Assembly (NCBI GenBank): GCA_018350325.1
Contig: JAEVLN010000012.1
Coordinates: 1,261,991-1,325,990, forward strand
DNA from: Globodera rostochiensis
Lineage: Eukaryota; Nematoda; Chromadorea; Rhabditida; Heteroderidae
DNA: 64,000 nt
Direction: 5' to 3'
Shown: one piece after another, positions 16,925-28,500 of the stretch
Numbering within the stretch: position 1 is the first letter of the stretch
How the letters are laid out: each line of letters starts with the position of its first letter
Notes under the pieces: generated by a model
What the model saw: the letters and a program-made list of their open reading frames with translations, nothing else
Database searches by the model: none
What the model was told of the DNA's origin: nothing
Made by a program: the position numbers and the translations under genes

Positions 16925-19900
16925 TCACCCAAATTTGCGTCGCTGTTCCATTTCCGCATGGATTTCCTCCAACGGTTTGTTCTTTGTCTCCGGCAAGAAT
17001 TTGAAGGCAAATACGGTGAACAGAACGAGCATAACGGTGAACACGAAGAATGAATACAAGTTCAGAAGATCCTGGAAAATTAGAAAAAAAATTAAAAAAA
17101 AAATTTGTGTGTCGTTCTTCACAATCAATCAAACACTTTATATACTACTCTCCCTCACCTGGAGGAATGGGAAACCGAGGCCGACCAGCGCGTTAGTACC
17201 CCAATTGGTCACCACCGCAACAGAGATGGCATTGCCAAGTGCATTGGCCGGGAACACTTCGTTCACGAAGAACCACGGAATTGAGCCTGAAATTGATTAA
17301 AACAAAAATAAAAAGAAAGATCTGATCAGTGATCACACGGGTCTGAGCCAATTTGAATGATCATAATTATTGGGATTTGAATACCCCCCGTCTCAGAAGA
17401 TTTTGACAAATTAGCACCTGGCCCTGTAGCAAATGAGATGACGAACAGCAGAACAAAAATGATGGACATGAAGGAAAACCATGAGACGGACTTTAAAAAA
17501 AAATATATAAATTTAATATTAAAAAAAATCTTTTTTTTTTTGTCACCTTTGACAACAGCATGGAAATGGCGATCATTGCTGTAGTCACACACATACCGGA
17601 CAGACCGATCAGCTGCAAGTTACGACGTCCAACACGTTCAACCTAACAATGAAAAGGGACCTCTTGGAAAAAGTTCTTTTTTTAAAATTAAGTAAATAAA
17701 AAAAAATAGAAAATTATTCATTTTTCTCCTTTGTTTACCATGTAAACTGAAACAACGGTCATCAACACGTTGATTGCCCCCATCAAGATTGTCGCATAGT
17801 TAGGCCCTAGAATAAACTTTGAAAATGGGCAAAATCAATGCCAAACTCAATTCCCGAATCAAAGGTAGAAAATTGGTTGAAATACGTAGATGTAAAAACT
17901 AGACCCAGAGATTGAGGACCGATCGAGAATCTCGTAAATTTAGTCGATCGATACTTCGATCGAGAATCTTGATCGGTCCGTGATCTACTAAAAACCCCAT
18001 TTATCGTGTATAGAATTTTTTTGAAAAACTCACATTGCTCCTTCAAGCCGGCATCCTTGAATATTTTGGTTGAGTAGAACATCGCTGCAAAATTCATGAC
18101 GTTTTTAAAAATATATAAATTCATTTTTCAACCAACAAACGAATTAATTATTACCCGCGTTAATTCCGCTCAACTGTTGGGACAACATCATGAACACAGT
18201 CAACACGAGGGGCCACAACAGCGGAGCCTTTAACATGGCCAGCATGTTGACCTGTGGCTGGGAACGCGCCGCAACCGCTTCAGCATTGATCATCTCCAAC
18301 TCGGCGCTGACCTGAGTGAAAAAAAAACAAAAATTAAAAAAACTTTGTTGAAGTGCTAAAAATACAATATATTAAATTTAAATACAATTTTTCAATATTC
18401 TATAAGCAGTATACGTACATCTTCCCCACGAAGTTTTTTCAAGTCCTTTTCCGCTTGATCCTTGCGTCCCTTTATGATCAGATTGAATTTTGGCGATTCA
18501 GGACACAGTGGCAACGTGCACAGTTGGAAAATAGCGGGGATCTGACAAATTGAAAATTAATTAAATATTCTTAATTTAATATTTATTACTAGTGTAAATG
18601 CAAAAATCCCTGGCCACAGTGTGTCGGTGCCGAGCAAAAATGGGAGGCCGATGATTTGAGACACCAAAATGGAAATGGTGACGGTCAGTTGGGCCAACGA
18701 GCCGATGGAACCCCTCAAATTTGCGGGCGAAATTTCCGTCAGATACATCGGCGCCAGGCCACTGTTCAAACCTGGACAAAAAAAACATCATTTTATATTT
18801 GATTAATAAATATTAACAACAATGAGAAGAAACTTCCATAAATTTTCTTTAAAAAAATGCTGATCAAAACCCCATTACTCTTTAAAAATTCTTACAAAAA
18901 TGTTGATCAAAAACACACATTAAATAGTGGGGGTCGGTCGACCCCCCCCCCAGCTTAAAGAGCGAAAATTGATTCCTTTCTCTGCTTTTCCCTTCTCTCC
19001 TATAAAAACTCAGGCGCTTAGATGACGGGCGGGCGCTTAAATGGCAGGTACTGAAATGCCGGGGTTTAACTGGAGGATACTGAATTGAAAGGCGCCCCCT
19101 TGACGTCGTATTTTCAAAGGGTTGACCCCCCCCCCCCCTACTTATTTAATGAATGAGTTCAAAAACCCATTACTCTTTAAAAAATGCTGATCAAAAACCC
19201 ACCAGCGTTCACCCCAATGATAAAGCGTCCAATCACGATCAGCCAAAACACGTGCGCATATTTGGCGGATGTCATCAAAGCGGCGGCAATCATTGCCAAC
19301 GCGTTGTTGTAGAGCAACGCCTGGCGACGTCCAAGCCGATCAGCTACCACGCCCACCATAATGCCGCTAACCATACCGCCAATAGCAAAAATGCCAACGG
19401 CAATGCCCCTAAACGAAAATAAAATGTCTGTCGATGATTCAACTGTTTAAAACAAAACAAAAAACAAAAAATTAATTAGGTAATTTTAATTGGTGTATTA
19501 CCACGTCGAGTTTATTTCGGCGTCGCTGATGGCAGTTGCGTTTCCGTGCGACTCGCGGAGCCATGCTTTGATAAATTCAGCTAAATAAAATTAAAACAAA
19601 AATAAAATAATTTGTCAGTTGAAAATTAAAATTTGATTTATTTGTCACCGGGCACGTTGATGCAGCCAATGTGGTAGCCAAATTGGAAGGAGCTGCCGAT
19701 GGTGCACGATAAAATGGCAAAAATCAGCGCATTTGTAAGATGACCATCCTATAAATATGTATTTGATCATTTTTATTCAAATTCGGAGATACAAATTGAT
19801 CAAAAAAAAAGAAATCATATTCGATGTTTTGAACCCAAAAATGTCCGCAAATCCGGAGACTTTACAATTCGACATTTTTTCGTTCTCCTAAAAAGCGAAA

Positions 19901-20263
19901 ATTTTGATCGGATTTTGGACAATTTTCTTATCGACCCGCATTCGTACTTGGATGCCAAGGACAGTCCTTGGAAATGGACTTTCGATCTTAAACATTGAAA
20001 ATGTCCTTATTTCCAATAATGTCCTTGGAAATCAACATGTCTAATCCTTGCGAATTGTGTTAAACTCGATCGCATAATTAATGACTCCTGCTGAACTCGC
20101 CCACCTTGACAGGCGCCGATTGTTTAACACCGTCCAGTTTCGAAGTTATCTCAACGAGGCCCTCCTCCGGCGCTTTGATGATCAGCTGCTGTTCGCTCTG
20201 CTCCGCGTTCTTCGATGACAAATTGGATTTGTTGTTGTCCGTCGTCGAGTTCATCTCAGCCAT
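16925..20263 (-). CDS. SLC2/GLUT-family facilitated sugar transporter
   Basis: Twelve-helix major-facilitator transporter for hexoses at the plasma membrane. Thirteen exons read on the minus strand, from MAEMNSTTDNN (20263) to EEIHAEMEQRRKFG (stop 16925-16927), about 490 aa, the usual length. Family signatures in order: FQFGYHIGCIN (helix 1), GRFIIGVNAG with DRLGRR, APMYLTEISPANLRGS, PESPKF, SQQLSGINAMFYYS-like (MLSQQLSGINA), VERVGRR, GSIPWFFVNEVFP and the terminal PETKNKPLEEI. The 50-residue N-terminal tail is polar and specific to this gene. One intron (18774-19202) carries a poly-C-flanked insert with a duplicated flank. The substrate cannot be set from sequence alone. Confidence 0.93.
18850..19205. 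repeat. Insert with duplicated flank in GLUT intron
   Basis: The stretch CCCATTACTCTTTAAAAA plus GCTGATCAAAA occurs on both sides (about 18850-18890 and 19165-19200). Between them lie GGGTCGGTCGACCCCCCCCC (about 18930) and GGGTTGACCCCCCCCCC (about 19120). The arrangement suggests a small insertion that duplicated its flank, or unequal exchange. Confidence 0.5.
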
Positions 20264-21160
20264 GGCACCGTAATTTTTAGAATTTATCCCTGTAATGTTT
20301 GTTTACGGCACAATCTTTCAATAAAATTGCAAGAATGGAGAGATGGAATTGGACGACAGTTAGAGACCGGGATGTATATGCACTAAAAAACGTTAAATAT
20401 GGACTAAAAAAATGCGCTAAAAAACTGACCAAATGCAAGTCAATTTTTGCGCAAAAACCTTCAAAATTCGTCAATCTTCCTCTTACAATTGTAAACATAC
20501 ATATTTTGTTTACACGTTTCGGTAAAATATCAAAAATAATATTGGAAAATCTCGATCTTAGGAGTGCATAGAGTAAAAACGACTAAATGTGCAAAACCAT
20601 CGAACAATTTGGCACAAAGTAAAAAAGGCAGGGACGAAACATTCATTTAAATAACAAAAATTTTTGAATTTATTCCTGTTTTTTTTTCTGCAGCTTTGTT
20701 TTGGCGAGGATATGCATGGAAAACGAGTTTTTAGCCGGAATTCTTGTCGTTTTAACTCTTACCTGGACCTCAAAAAACTTATTGTGGGATTTCGCACCTA
20801 AAACAGGGCCAACCCTAACTATAAGAGAAAACCATATGGATAAAATGAACCGTGCGTTTAGCCCAAAAAGGAACTATTTTTTTAATCAAAAACTCATATC
20901 GCTACAAGTTTATTTCCATGATAGGAATATACAATAAATACACAATGTACGCAGATTCCAATATTCATACAGCCAAAGGACGGAATCAACAATTATTATT
21001 ATCATTTAATCTATTTTTTGTTCGAATTTCCTCCATCAAATTTGTTCGTCCTCTGTCCATTCACTTCTTCGCCTCATTTGGACCGGCCTTTGCGTCAACC
21101 AAACTGAAAAAAGGGGAAAGTTTTAACAAATAGATGAGAATTTTGAGACAATTCATTCAC
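20264..21160. other. Promoter-side region of GLUT and 3' flank of F-box-like gene
   Basis: AT-rich. The segment 20925-21120 is the 3' flank of the F-box-like gene and has a diverged second copy at 23325-23480. A 78-codon open frame at 20701-20937 shows no coding character. Confidence 0.4.
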
Positions 21161-22314
21161 TTACTCGTCGCCGATGTCACTGTCTTCGAGGTTAATGTCG
21201 ATGCGATTCCATTGACGGTGCCATTGCCACTCAATTGCCTCCTCCTCCCACGCGGCCCATTTGGCCTCTTCCCGCACAATTGGACAACGCACCAACAACC
21301 AAATGCCTCCCTCAATGTGACGAAATGTCAATCGCTCCCCCGTCAAAGCGTTCTTCAGCTCAAATGGCACAAAGTCATCGTCCTCCTCATTAAATCCAAA
21401 GTTGATGATGAATTGAGCGGCTCCGAAGCATTGACGAATGATTAAAATAAGGGAAAGATTACTCTCAAACTGGCTCTAAGAATGAGAAATTACCCTTTTG
21501 AGTCCTTCCATTCTTTCGTCCGAATACAAGTCACAATAAAGCATCTTCGGAAGGCCATCTTCACGGGGGGTGAGCAACCATTTGGTCACGGCTTGTTCAG
21601 AAGAAGCAGCGGCGTTGTCTTCGGCCGGGAAGTCGGGGAAAAGTCTCAAGGAAAAGATCAATCGAAGATTTGGGCAGTTGCGAAGAATGGCCGGAGAGAA
21701 TTGCCGCGAACGCTCTTGAGAGGAGTTCAAAAAAAGGCCGCAAATGTTGTCATTGACCAAAGGCCAAATCTGTTGCCGAATAATTTCCCAGCTGCGGACT
21801 TGATAGGTATAAATTGCAACAGTTGTGCCGGAAGAGTTGAAAAGACGGCTAATGCGTTGAAGAAATTCGATGGCGGTTTGGTCGACGTGCCTGGAAGTTC
21901 AAAAACATTTTAAAATTTATAAACTTTTTAAATCGAAAATTACCTTATCCAAATGCGTTCGAAGCCGATCACTTTGGCTGGAATCGGTCCTTGAGGAATT
22001 GGCAGCCGTTCACCGGAGCTATTGACAATTTCTGCGCCATTTCCTCCGATTGCACGACGAATTCGCAGCGTGCCCAACGACCATTTCCTCGATTTGAAGT
22101 GCACGTCCACCAAATCGTCAAATCGATCGCTGATCAACGCCATTAAATGTCCGAGCTCAAATGGGTGAACAAAGGCGAAAACTCCGAGCCAAACGTCGGC
22201 ACAAATGGAACTGAAATTTGGGAATTTATGGCTTTTGATTTGATTCATTCAAAAACAAACTCACATTTCCTGCATTTGCTGTTTCTGCTCCTCCTCGCTT
22301 GTGTTGTCGGACAT
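21161..22314 (-). CDS. F-box-like heteroderid family protein, possibly disabled
   Basis: Four minus-strand exons: 22314-22264 ([17 protein letters not shown]), 22211-21944 ([20 protein letters not shown], then [20 protein letters not shown]), an exon ending near 21497 ([13 protein letters not shown] to [20 protein letters not shown]), and a last exon to 21161 ([15 protein letters not shown] to [15 protein letters not shown]). From memory, this layout belongs to a large F-box-annotated family in Globodera. F-box proteins are substrate adaptors of SCF ubiquitin ligases, but the F-box here is weak. The last intron seems to have lost its acceptor (TTTTAA where TTTTAG is expected, near 21441), and one T seems missing in CTCAATTCATC near 21410, so the copy may be a pseudogene. 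It shares a divergent promoter with the gene at 22566. Confidence 0.6.
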
Positions 22315-22565
22315 TTTGTTGAAATCCAAATTATAGGGTCGGGCGATGTGCAGTCTGCGATTCTGAGGTGTGGTGATGTTATTGGTGTAAGTTGAGAATG
22401 AATGTTGCGCATTAATTTTTATAAGCGTCAAATTGCATTTGAAATCAAACAAAAAATAACAATTTTTGTTTTTTCTTACCTAAATTTTGTATATAATTGC
22501 AGCATTTAATCACACCGATCACTTACCATTTATTCGCTTTGCTTTGCTCTCTATTCACTTCACAA
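22315..22565. promoter_or_regulatory. Divergent promoter, copy 1
   Basis: The 251 bp between the F-box-like gene (minus) and the small secreted/membrane gene (plus) must drive both. Most of it reappears in the other orientation at 43614-43859, including GTGCAGTCTGCGATT, GTTGAGAATGAATGTT, AAGCGTCAAATTGCATTT and CACCGATCACTTACC. Conservation of non-coding sequence over both halves points to functional elements or a recent duplication. Confidence 0.6.
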
Positions 22566-23218
22566 ATGGCTTCTCGTCTCCCGCTGTGCGTTCTCATCGT
22601 TCTCTGCGTGTCACAACTCGCAGCAAACGGCGCCCAACCGCCGTAAGTGACTTTTTGCATATGAATGCTTTTGTTATTCAGGAGATGAACCCCAACCCAA
22701 ATTCAGTTCTCGCCATGTCGGCAGATTGGACGCCCTGAACATCCACAAACAACGCGGACAGAAATTCGTCATGGGCGCGAAGCAGGCAGTCTCGGAGAAG
22801 CTTATGGACAGCACTGGCACTGGCGTGCCGACGATGCCGTCTACGGGCAGTGGTGGCGGCACCAAATCGTCTGAAAAATCGTCGCCCAGTGGATCGACTG
22901 ATCAGCCGCCGTCGAGTTTTGGCACGACAAAAGCTCCTGGACAAAAAGATGCCTTCGCAATGACGCCGCTTAACCGCGTGTTACTCGCTCTCATTGCATT
23001 GTATGTTAAACATTTCTTTGCCGTAACTTGTGGCACTTTCAACATTTTCGGAAGACTTTTAAGAGACTAATTATGTATAATTAATTCATTGAAAATCAAA
23101 AGGTGCACAAGTGCCGTTTTTTGTTTTGTTTCTGCAGAATTGTTTGTTAAATTCTGCAATTTTCAGAGTGCTTGTCATCGACGTCATCCTGATCTGGGTC
23201 AAGTGCAAGAAGAACTGA
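22566..23218 (+). CDS. Small signal-peptide/TM protein, family copy 1
   Basis: Exons 22566-22642, 22707-23000 and 23167-23218 close in frame at 140 aa. The N-terminus MASRLPLCVLIVLCVSQLA is a signal peptide. Next come a motif RLDALNIHKQRGQKF, a Ser/Thr/Gly/Pro-rich stretch of about 60 residues, and a C-terminal membrane helix (RVLLALIALVLVIDVILIW) with the short tail VKCKKN. I do not recognise the family. A paralogue on the minus strand at 42987-43613 has the same exon structure. The tail fits a K-x-K-x-x endoplasmic reticulum retrieval signal, which would place the mature domain in the ER lumen. That is inference. The middle region differs strongly between the copies. Confidence 0.8.
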
Positions 23219-23324
23219 ACGAACGAAAGAGCCGAACTTTTCTTCCTCTGGCATTTTTAACCCTTTTGTCGCTTTTGGCATTTTCTTTTTCACCCGCGCC
23301 GTGATGTATTGAGAGCACTTTTCC

Positions 23325-23640
23325 TCAAAAACATGATAGAATGTGAATATACAATAAATAATGTAATGTATACTAATTAGCAAATCAACAATTATGATCA
23401 TTAAAATCGATTTTCCGTTTGAATTTTGCTTCCGTCCGTCCATTGACTTCTTCGGCCATGCCGTTGCGTCAAACATTTTAACAATTTGCGAAGGATTTGA
23501 GTCGATTTTCCCTTACCAAGTCGCCAATGTCCATGTCTTTGAAGTACCTAAATGGTTATGCGATTCGATTGACGGAACCATTCCCACTCAATCGCCTCCT
23601 TCTCTCCCATCGTCGGAGATGTCAAATTGTGCACAATTAT
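23325..23640 (-). pseudogene. Degenerate 3' end of an F-box-like gene
   Basis: Diverged second copy of the last exon and 3' flank of the gene at 21161 (compare 20925-21260). It keeps TCCATTGACTTCTTCG-like flank sequence and, on the minus strand, remnants of AIEWEW..RQ.NRI and DMDIGD. It is full of substitutions and lacks the rest of the gene. It lies just downstream of family copy 1, so copies of this F-box-like sequence bracket that gene. Confidence 0.6.
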
Positions 23641-25554
23641 AATGTCAATTATTTATTAATAATTTTAGATGACTTTATTATCAATTAATTAATTAGGCAA
23701 AGTGATTGATGATCAAAGTATTTTTTTATATGAACAATTTGTTGGATGGTCAAAATAAATCATTGATGGAATGATTGATGGATAAATTGGTTGCCCGTCC
23801 GCTTTTCATTGAGCCCTCACAAAATTTCAATTTTCGCCAAACCAAAAAGCTCGAAAATTATGGAGAAGCATTTTTTTGGTTGTTGTTTATATTTTTATTT
23901 CTTTTTGCGATTGACCCGCGAGAAGCCTCCCCCTCCCCCCCCCCCCAGACGTTTTGAAGAGTTTGGCACGGACAGCGCCATTTTATTCCCATATTGCGCA
24001 GCACATAATTGCCCAAGAATCATTCTTGAACATCCGGGTCAATCAAACACACACACACTGATCGTTCTTTGCACTCTGATCGCACTCAGAGTACACGCAC
24101 ACAAAGACGGACGACAAGAAGCCGCCCCCCCCCCCCCTCCATCCCCCAAAATTACTGCTTCAAAGCTACGGACTGCTTGTGCTGGCGGGCGCTGAGAGAG
24201 GCAGGCGTCAGCAGTTGCCTGCCCTAGGCGATTTCTGCTTGGGGCGGGGCGGGGGGCAACCGGTTTTTGTTTCGCCCGCGGCGCTCTGCCGCCCCGCCAT
24301 GCCTCCTCCGGGGCAATCACCACATCTTCGGCTGCTGCTGCTGGCTGCTGGGCTCTTCCCAATATAATGAAAAATTCCTTCGACGTGCTCATTCACTTCC
24401 TTCCTTCCTTTTGCGCTCATCCAAAAATTGGGTCCGGTGTGGGCATTCATAAATATGCATGGGCGAAACAAAAATGCATTTTCTTTAAACGATGACGTGT
24501 CCCCCCCCCCCCCCCTTAAATGCGATCGATTGATCAGAAAGAGACCGATCGACTCTGTCATTAATGCGGGGCTGGCTGAGTGAGATCGATTGATCAGCAG
24601 GGGAGGAGGAGGAACAGTGGTTGTTTCTCTAAAAACAGCTCGTTTCTGTCCCAGGGGCGGGGGGACGGAAGTGGCGGGACGGGACCGGACGGGACGGAAG
24701 TGGCGGGACGGGACCGGACGGGACGGAAGTGGCGGGACGGGACCGGACGGGACTAATGCCGGGGGGCGGACGTTCGTTTCTGCCCCAGGGGGGGGGGGCG
24801 GGACGGAAGTGGCGGGACGGGACCGGACGGGACGGGACGGACTAACGCCGGGGGGGGGGGGGGCGGACGTGTCAATTTTGTTGGATTTTTGTAGCGTTTG
24901 GGAGGAGGGGGGGGGGCGAGGGGGAGGGGGGGGGGGGGGAACGCCACGTCAGTGGCCACGAAGGCGCAAACATTTTTGCACCATTTATTTTTCACGCCAT
25001 AAACCCCTCTCAAAAAGTAGCAACATTTTATGTATTTATTTGAACATTTTTAATATACATATTATTCATCCGCCCTTACAATTTATTTGTTTAAACGAAT
25101 GAATGAATAAACCAATCCGTCCAAATGTGGGGGGGGGGCTTACGGGGGGAGTGGTTGGGCAAATTGGAGTCATTCACCACTTACAAATTTCGGTGTTCGG
25201 CTTTCGGTTAGCCGAGAAAGTCGTCCCAAAAATTGCCAACCCAACTCACCACCACCAAACTGAGGATGATTACGGGGAGGGGGGGGGGGGGGGGGGCTGG
25301 GACCGATGCCGTAGTTGTCAACGGTTTTCTGGGCTTCTAAATACCGGGCGGGACGCTCAAAACTGCCGATCCAGATCACGCAACTCAGTCCCGCCGACTT
25401 TCCCCACAAATCAGTGATCAGTGCCCTCATATTGTTTTGCCATCATTTGTCATAAAAATAAATGCCATGCTTTCATTTAACTTCGCGTATTCAGCACAGC
25501 CTTTTTTTGGCCAAACGCCGCCATTTGCCCTAAGGCAATTTTGGAGTTCGAAAA
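23641..25554. other. Gene-free G/C-tract region
   Basis: AT-rich to about 23920, then long poly-C and poly-G runs (23934, 24125, 24500, 24788, 24850, 24905, 25280) and a minisatellite at 24659-24845. Long open frames here are low-complexity artefacts. The last 100 bp are the P4H 5' flank. Confidence 0.6.
24659..24845. repeat. 29-bp G-rich minisatellite
   Basis: Three perfect head-to-tail copies of a 29-bp unit (GACGGAAGTGGCGGGACGGG plus ACCGGACGG), an interruption of about 60 bp, then a fourth copy. The runs of GGG on the plus strand could form G-quadruplexes. Confidence 0.85.
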
Positions 25555-28500
25555 ATGCAAATGAACGCCTCCGACACCGTTGCTGTCTTGTTTCTGCCGT
25601 TGTTGCTGTTGTTGTTGCTCAACGTTTCTGTCCGAATCGCATTTGCCGACGTGTTCACCGCCATGGTGGACTTGGAGAATCTGTTGGCCTCCGAGGCGGC
25701 AACCACCTCCGACTTGATCGAGCAGTACATCGAAGCGGAACGCACGCGCTTGGACGAGCTCAGCGAGTGCGGAATTGAATTGCAATTTGACAATTTTTTA
25801 GTTATTCCCCGACACCCGACAGTCCACCCCCGACTTTTAAACCCCGAGAAACTCTGTCCCCGATTTTTCCGCCCCGAGAAACCCCGACTTTTCCCTCCCA
25901 AGAAACCCCGACTTTTCCGTCCGAGAAACCCCGGCTTTTCCGTCCCGAGAAACCCCGACTATTCAACCCCGTCCCCGACTTTTCCGTCCCGAGAAACCCC
26001 GACTTTTCAACCCCGTCCCCGACTTTTCCGTCCCGAGAAACCCCGACTTTTCCGGCGTCCCCGACTTTTCCGCCTTCGAACGTGTCGGGGTGTTAACCCT
26101 AATTTTATACAACGATTTTTTAGGTTTGCCGAGCAGTACGCCAAGTCGTTGATGGACCCGCAGAACAGGCATCATCTGAGCGGGCATAACGAAATAAATG
26201 TGTGCCAGTTTCAAAAATTTTTTCTAAAAATTTGGAGACTCCACGAGTTTTTTTTTCTCGCCAAATTGTTTTATTTTTTTGTATAAAATTCTTTTCAAGG
26301 TTTCAGGAGTCGTCGGTGATGAACCCGGTGAACGCGTACTTGTTGATCAAGCGGCTGACGCGCGACTGGAAGCACATCAAGCAGTTGATGAACACCAACC
26401 AGGGCGACCAGTTCGTCAAGAACATCACCGGAGTACGGGTTGAGAATGCGGTGAGAAATTTAAATTTAAAAAAAAATCAAATTTCAAAATGCGTTTAGGT
26501 CAAATACCCGGACGAAGAAGACCTGGACGGGGCCGCACTTGGCCTTCTGCGCTTGCAGGCACACAATTTTTTTTTTTGTTGTTGCCAATTTTTGAGTCCA
26601 AATTTTTGTCCGGCATAAAATGCCGGATTTTGATCAAAATCCAAATTTTTACGGGACCAAAATTCAATGTTTGATAAAATCTGGATTCCAGCTTTTAGGA
26701 GGCTATTATTTGTAATTCCGGGTTCCGGGTTTTACCCCCAATCAACTACAAAAAGGTATCAACAGATTTCTCTGATCAGTGCCTCAGAGAATGGCCCGGG
26801 GGCCTGATCAGTGAGTGCCTCAGAGAATGACCTAAACGGTGTTTAATGCTTGGAATTTTTGACATTCCTTCCCCTCCGTGGGGTGTTTAATTAATGCTTA
26901 GGGCAATGCTTTTGACATTTCCTCTCCTCCTTAATGTCCAGGACACGTACAAGCTGAAGACGGCTGACCTGGCCAACGGCTTTGTGGACGGCGAAAGTGT
27001 GGGCAACGGGCTAAGCGCGCACGACTGTTTTGAGATTGGACGTGCCGCCTACAATCAGAAGGTGTGGGGGGGGGGTGCAATAACGGGTCGGGCTTGTTCG
27101 AGAAAAAGTCCGGAATCCGGGATTCGGGTTTCTTAAAAAGGTCTCGGAATTCCGGTTCACTAAAAAAGTCTTGAATCCGGGATTCGGGTTCCCTAAAAAG
27201 GTCCGGAATCCGGGATCTGGTGTTCTCTAAAAAGGTCCATAATCCGGATCTGGTTTTCTGGTTTCTTAAAAAGGTCCGGGATTCCGGTTCCCTAAAAAGG
27301 TACAAAATCCGGGATTCGGTTACATTCCTGGTGCCATCCCTTATTCGAGACCGAACATTTAAAACTCGAGACCGAGAGCATTGCGCACCTTCGAGTAGCC
27401 ATGAATCGAATTGGAGGACCACCACCGTCCGCGTTCTAATGACTGAAAATCAAGACTTCGCTTCTTCTCGAACATCTCTAAATTATGATTTGTCCATGTT
27501 CAGGACTACTTCTACACACTCGAGTGGATGCAGGAGGCGCTTGACCGTCATCCGCCCGTCGGACTGGAGGCAGAGATCCAAGAGTTCTTGGCGTACGCGC
27601 TTTACCAACAGGGCAACCAAAAACGGGCACTGATCGCCACCAAACGATTGGTCAGCCTGGCGCCGGATCATCCGCGTGCCGCTGGTGCGTCGTGCACACA
27701 AAATGCCAATGTTTAAAGCAAACAAAAAAAAGTGCCGTTCAGGCAACGTCAAATGGTACGAAGAGCGCATGACAGCGGAAGAGTTGGCCAGCCTTGAGCT
27801 GTTGCCGGAGGTGCAAAATGAACGCGTACGGCAGGCCGACATCCCCGAGAGGGACGCCTTTGAACGGTTGCAAAAAATTTATTTGCTGCGCCCGGCGGGG
27901 ACATTTTTTCTGAAAGTCCCCACCATTTTGTGCCAGGGCATCGCGAGGGGACTTCCCGAAAATGCCGGATTTGGTCTCCGGTGCGGTGGCCCAAAAATGC
28001 CGGATTTGGTCTCCGGTGCGGGGGACTTCCCGAAAATGCCGGATTTGGTTTTCCGGATTAAATCTCAATGAAAAAGCCTCGAATTTCTGCTTTTCAAAAT
28101 CATTATTTCTTGGGACTTTTTGTCCCCGAAAAGTACGGTCCCAACCCTTTTTTTCATAATGCCAAATCGCTGCTTCAACATTTTTTGTTTTTGCCGCAGA
28201 TTGTGCCGAGGCGAATTCGAAATGCCACCAGCCAACGCCTCCAAGCTGTACTGCTACCTGAAAAAGGACAAGGCAAAAGAATTAAATTTTTAGTTGAAAA
28301 TAATTTGCTTTAATAAAAATGTTTAATTTTCAAAATTATTATTATTATTTTGAAAAGTTTTTCAAATCCCCCCCCCCCCCATTTTTTTTGTGCAGCCCTT
28401 TCTGCAGTTGGCACCGCACAAAGTTGAGATTGTTCACTACGAACCGCTGGTGGTCGTGTTTCGGAACGTGATCAGTGACGCCGAAATTGCGATTGTGAAG

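Noticed and set aside
20701..20937. Possible small secreted protein (78 codons)
   Set aside because: AT-rich, no family match, no signal-peptide pattern at the start; likely chance.
24590..25102. Gly-rich open frame of 170 codons
   Set aside because: Poly-G and minisatellite sequence; no conserved motif or splice structure.
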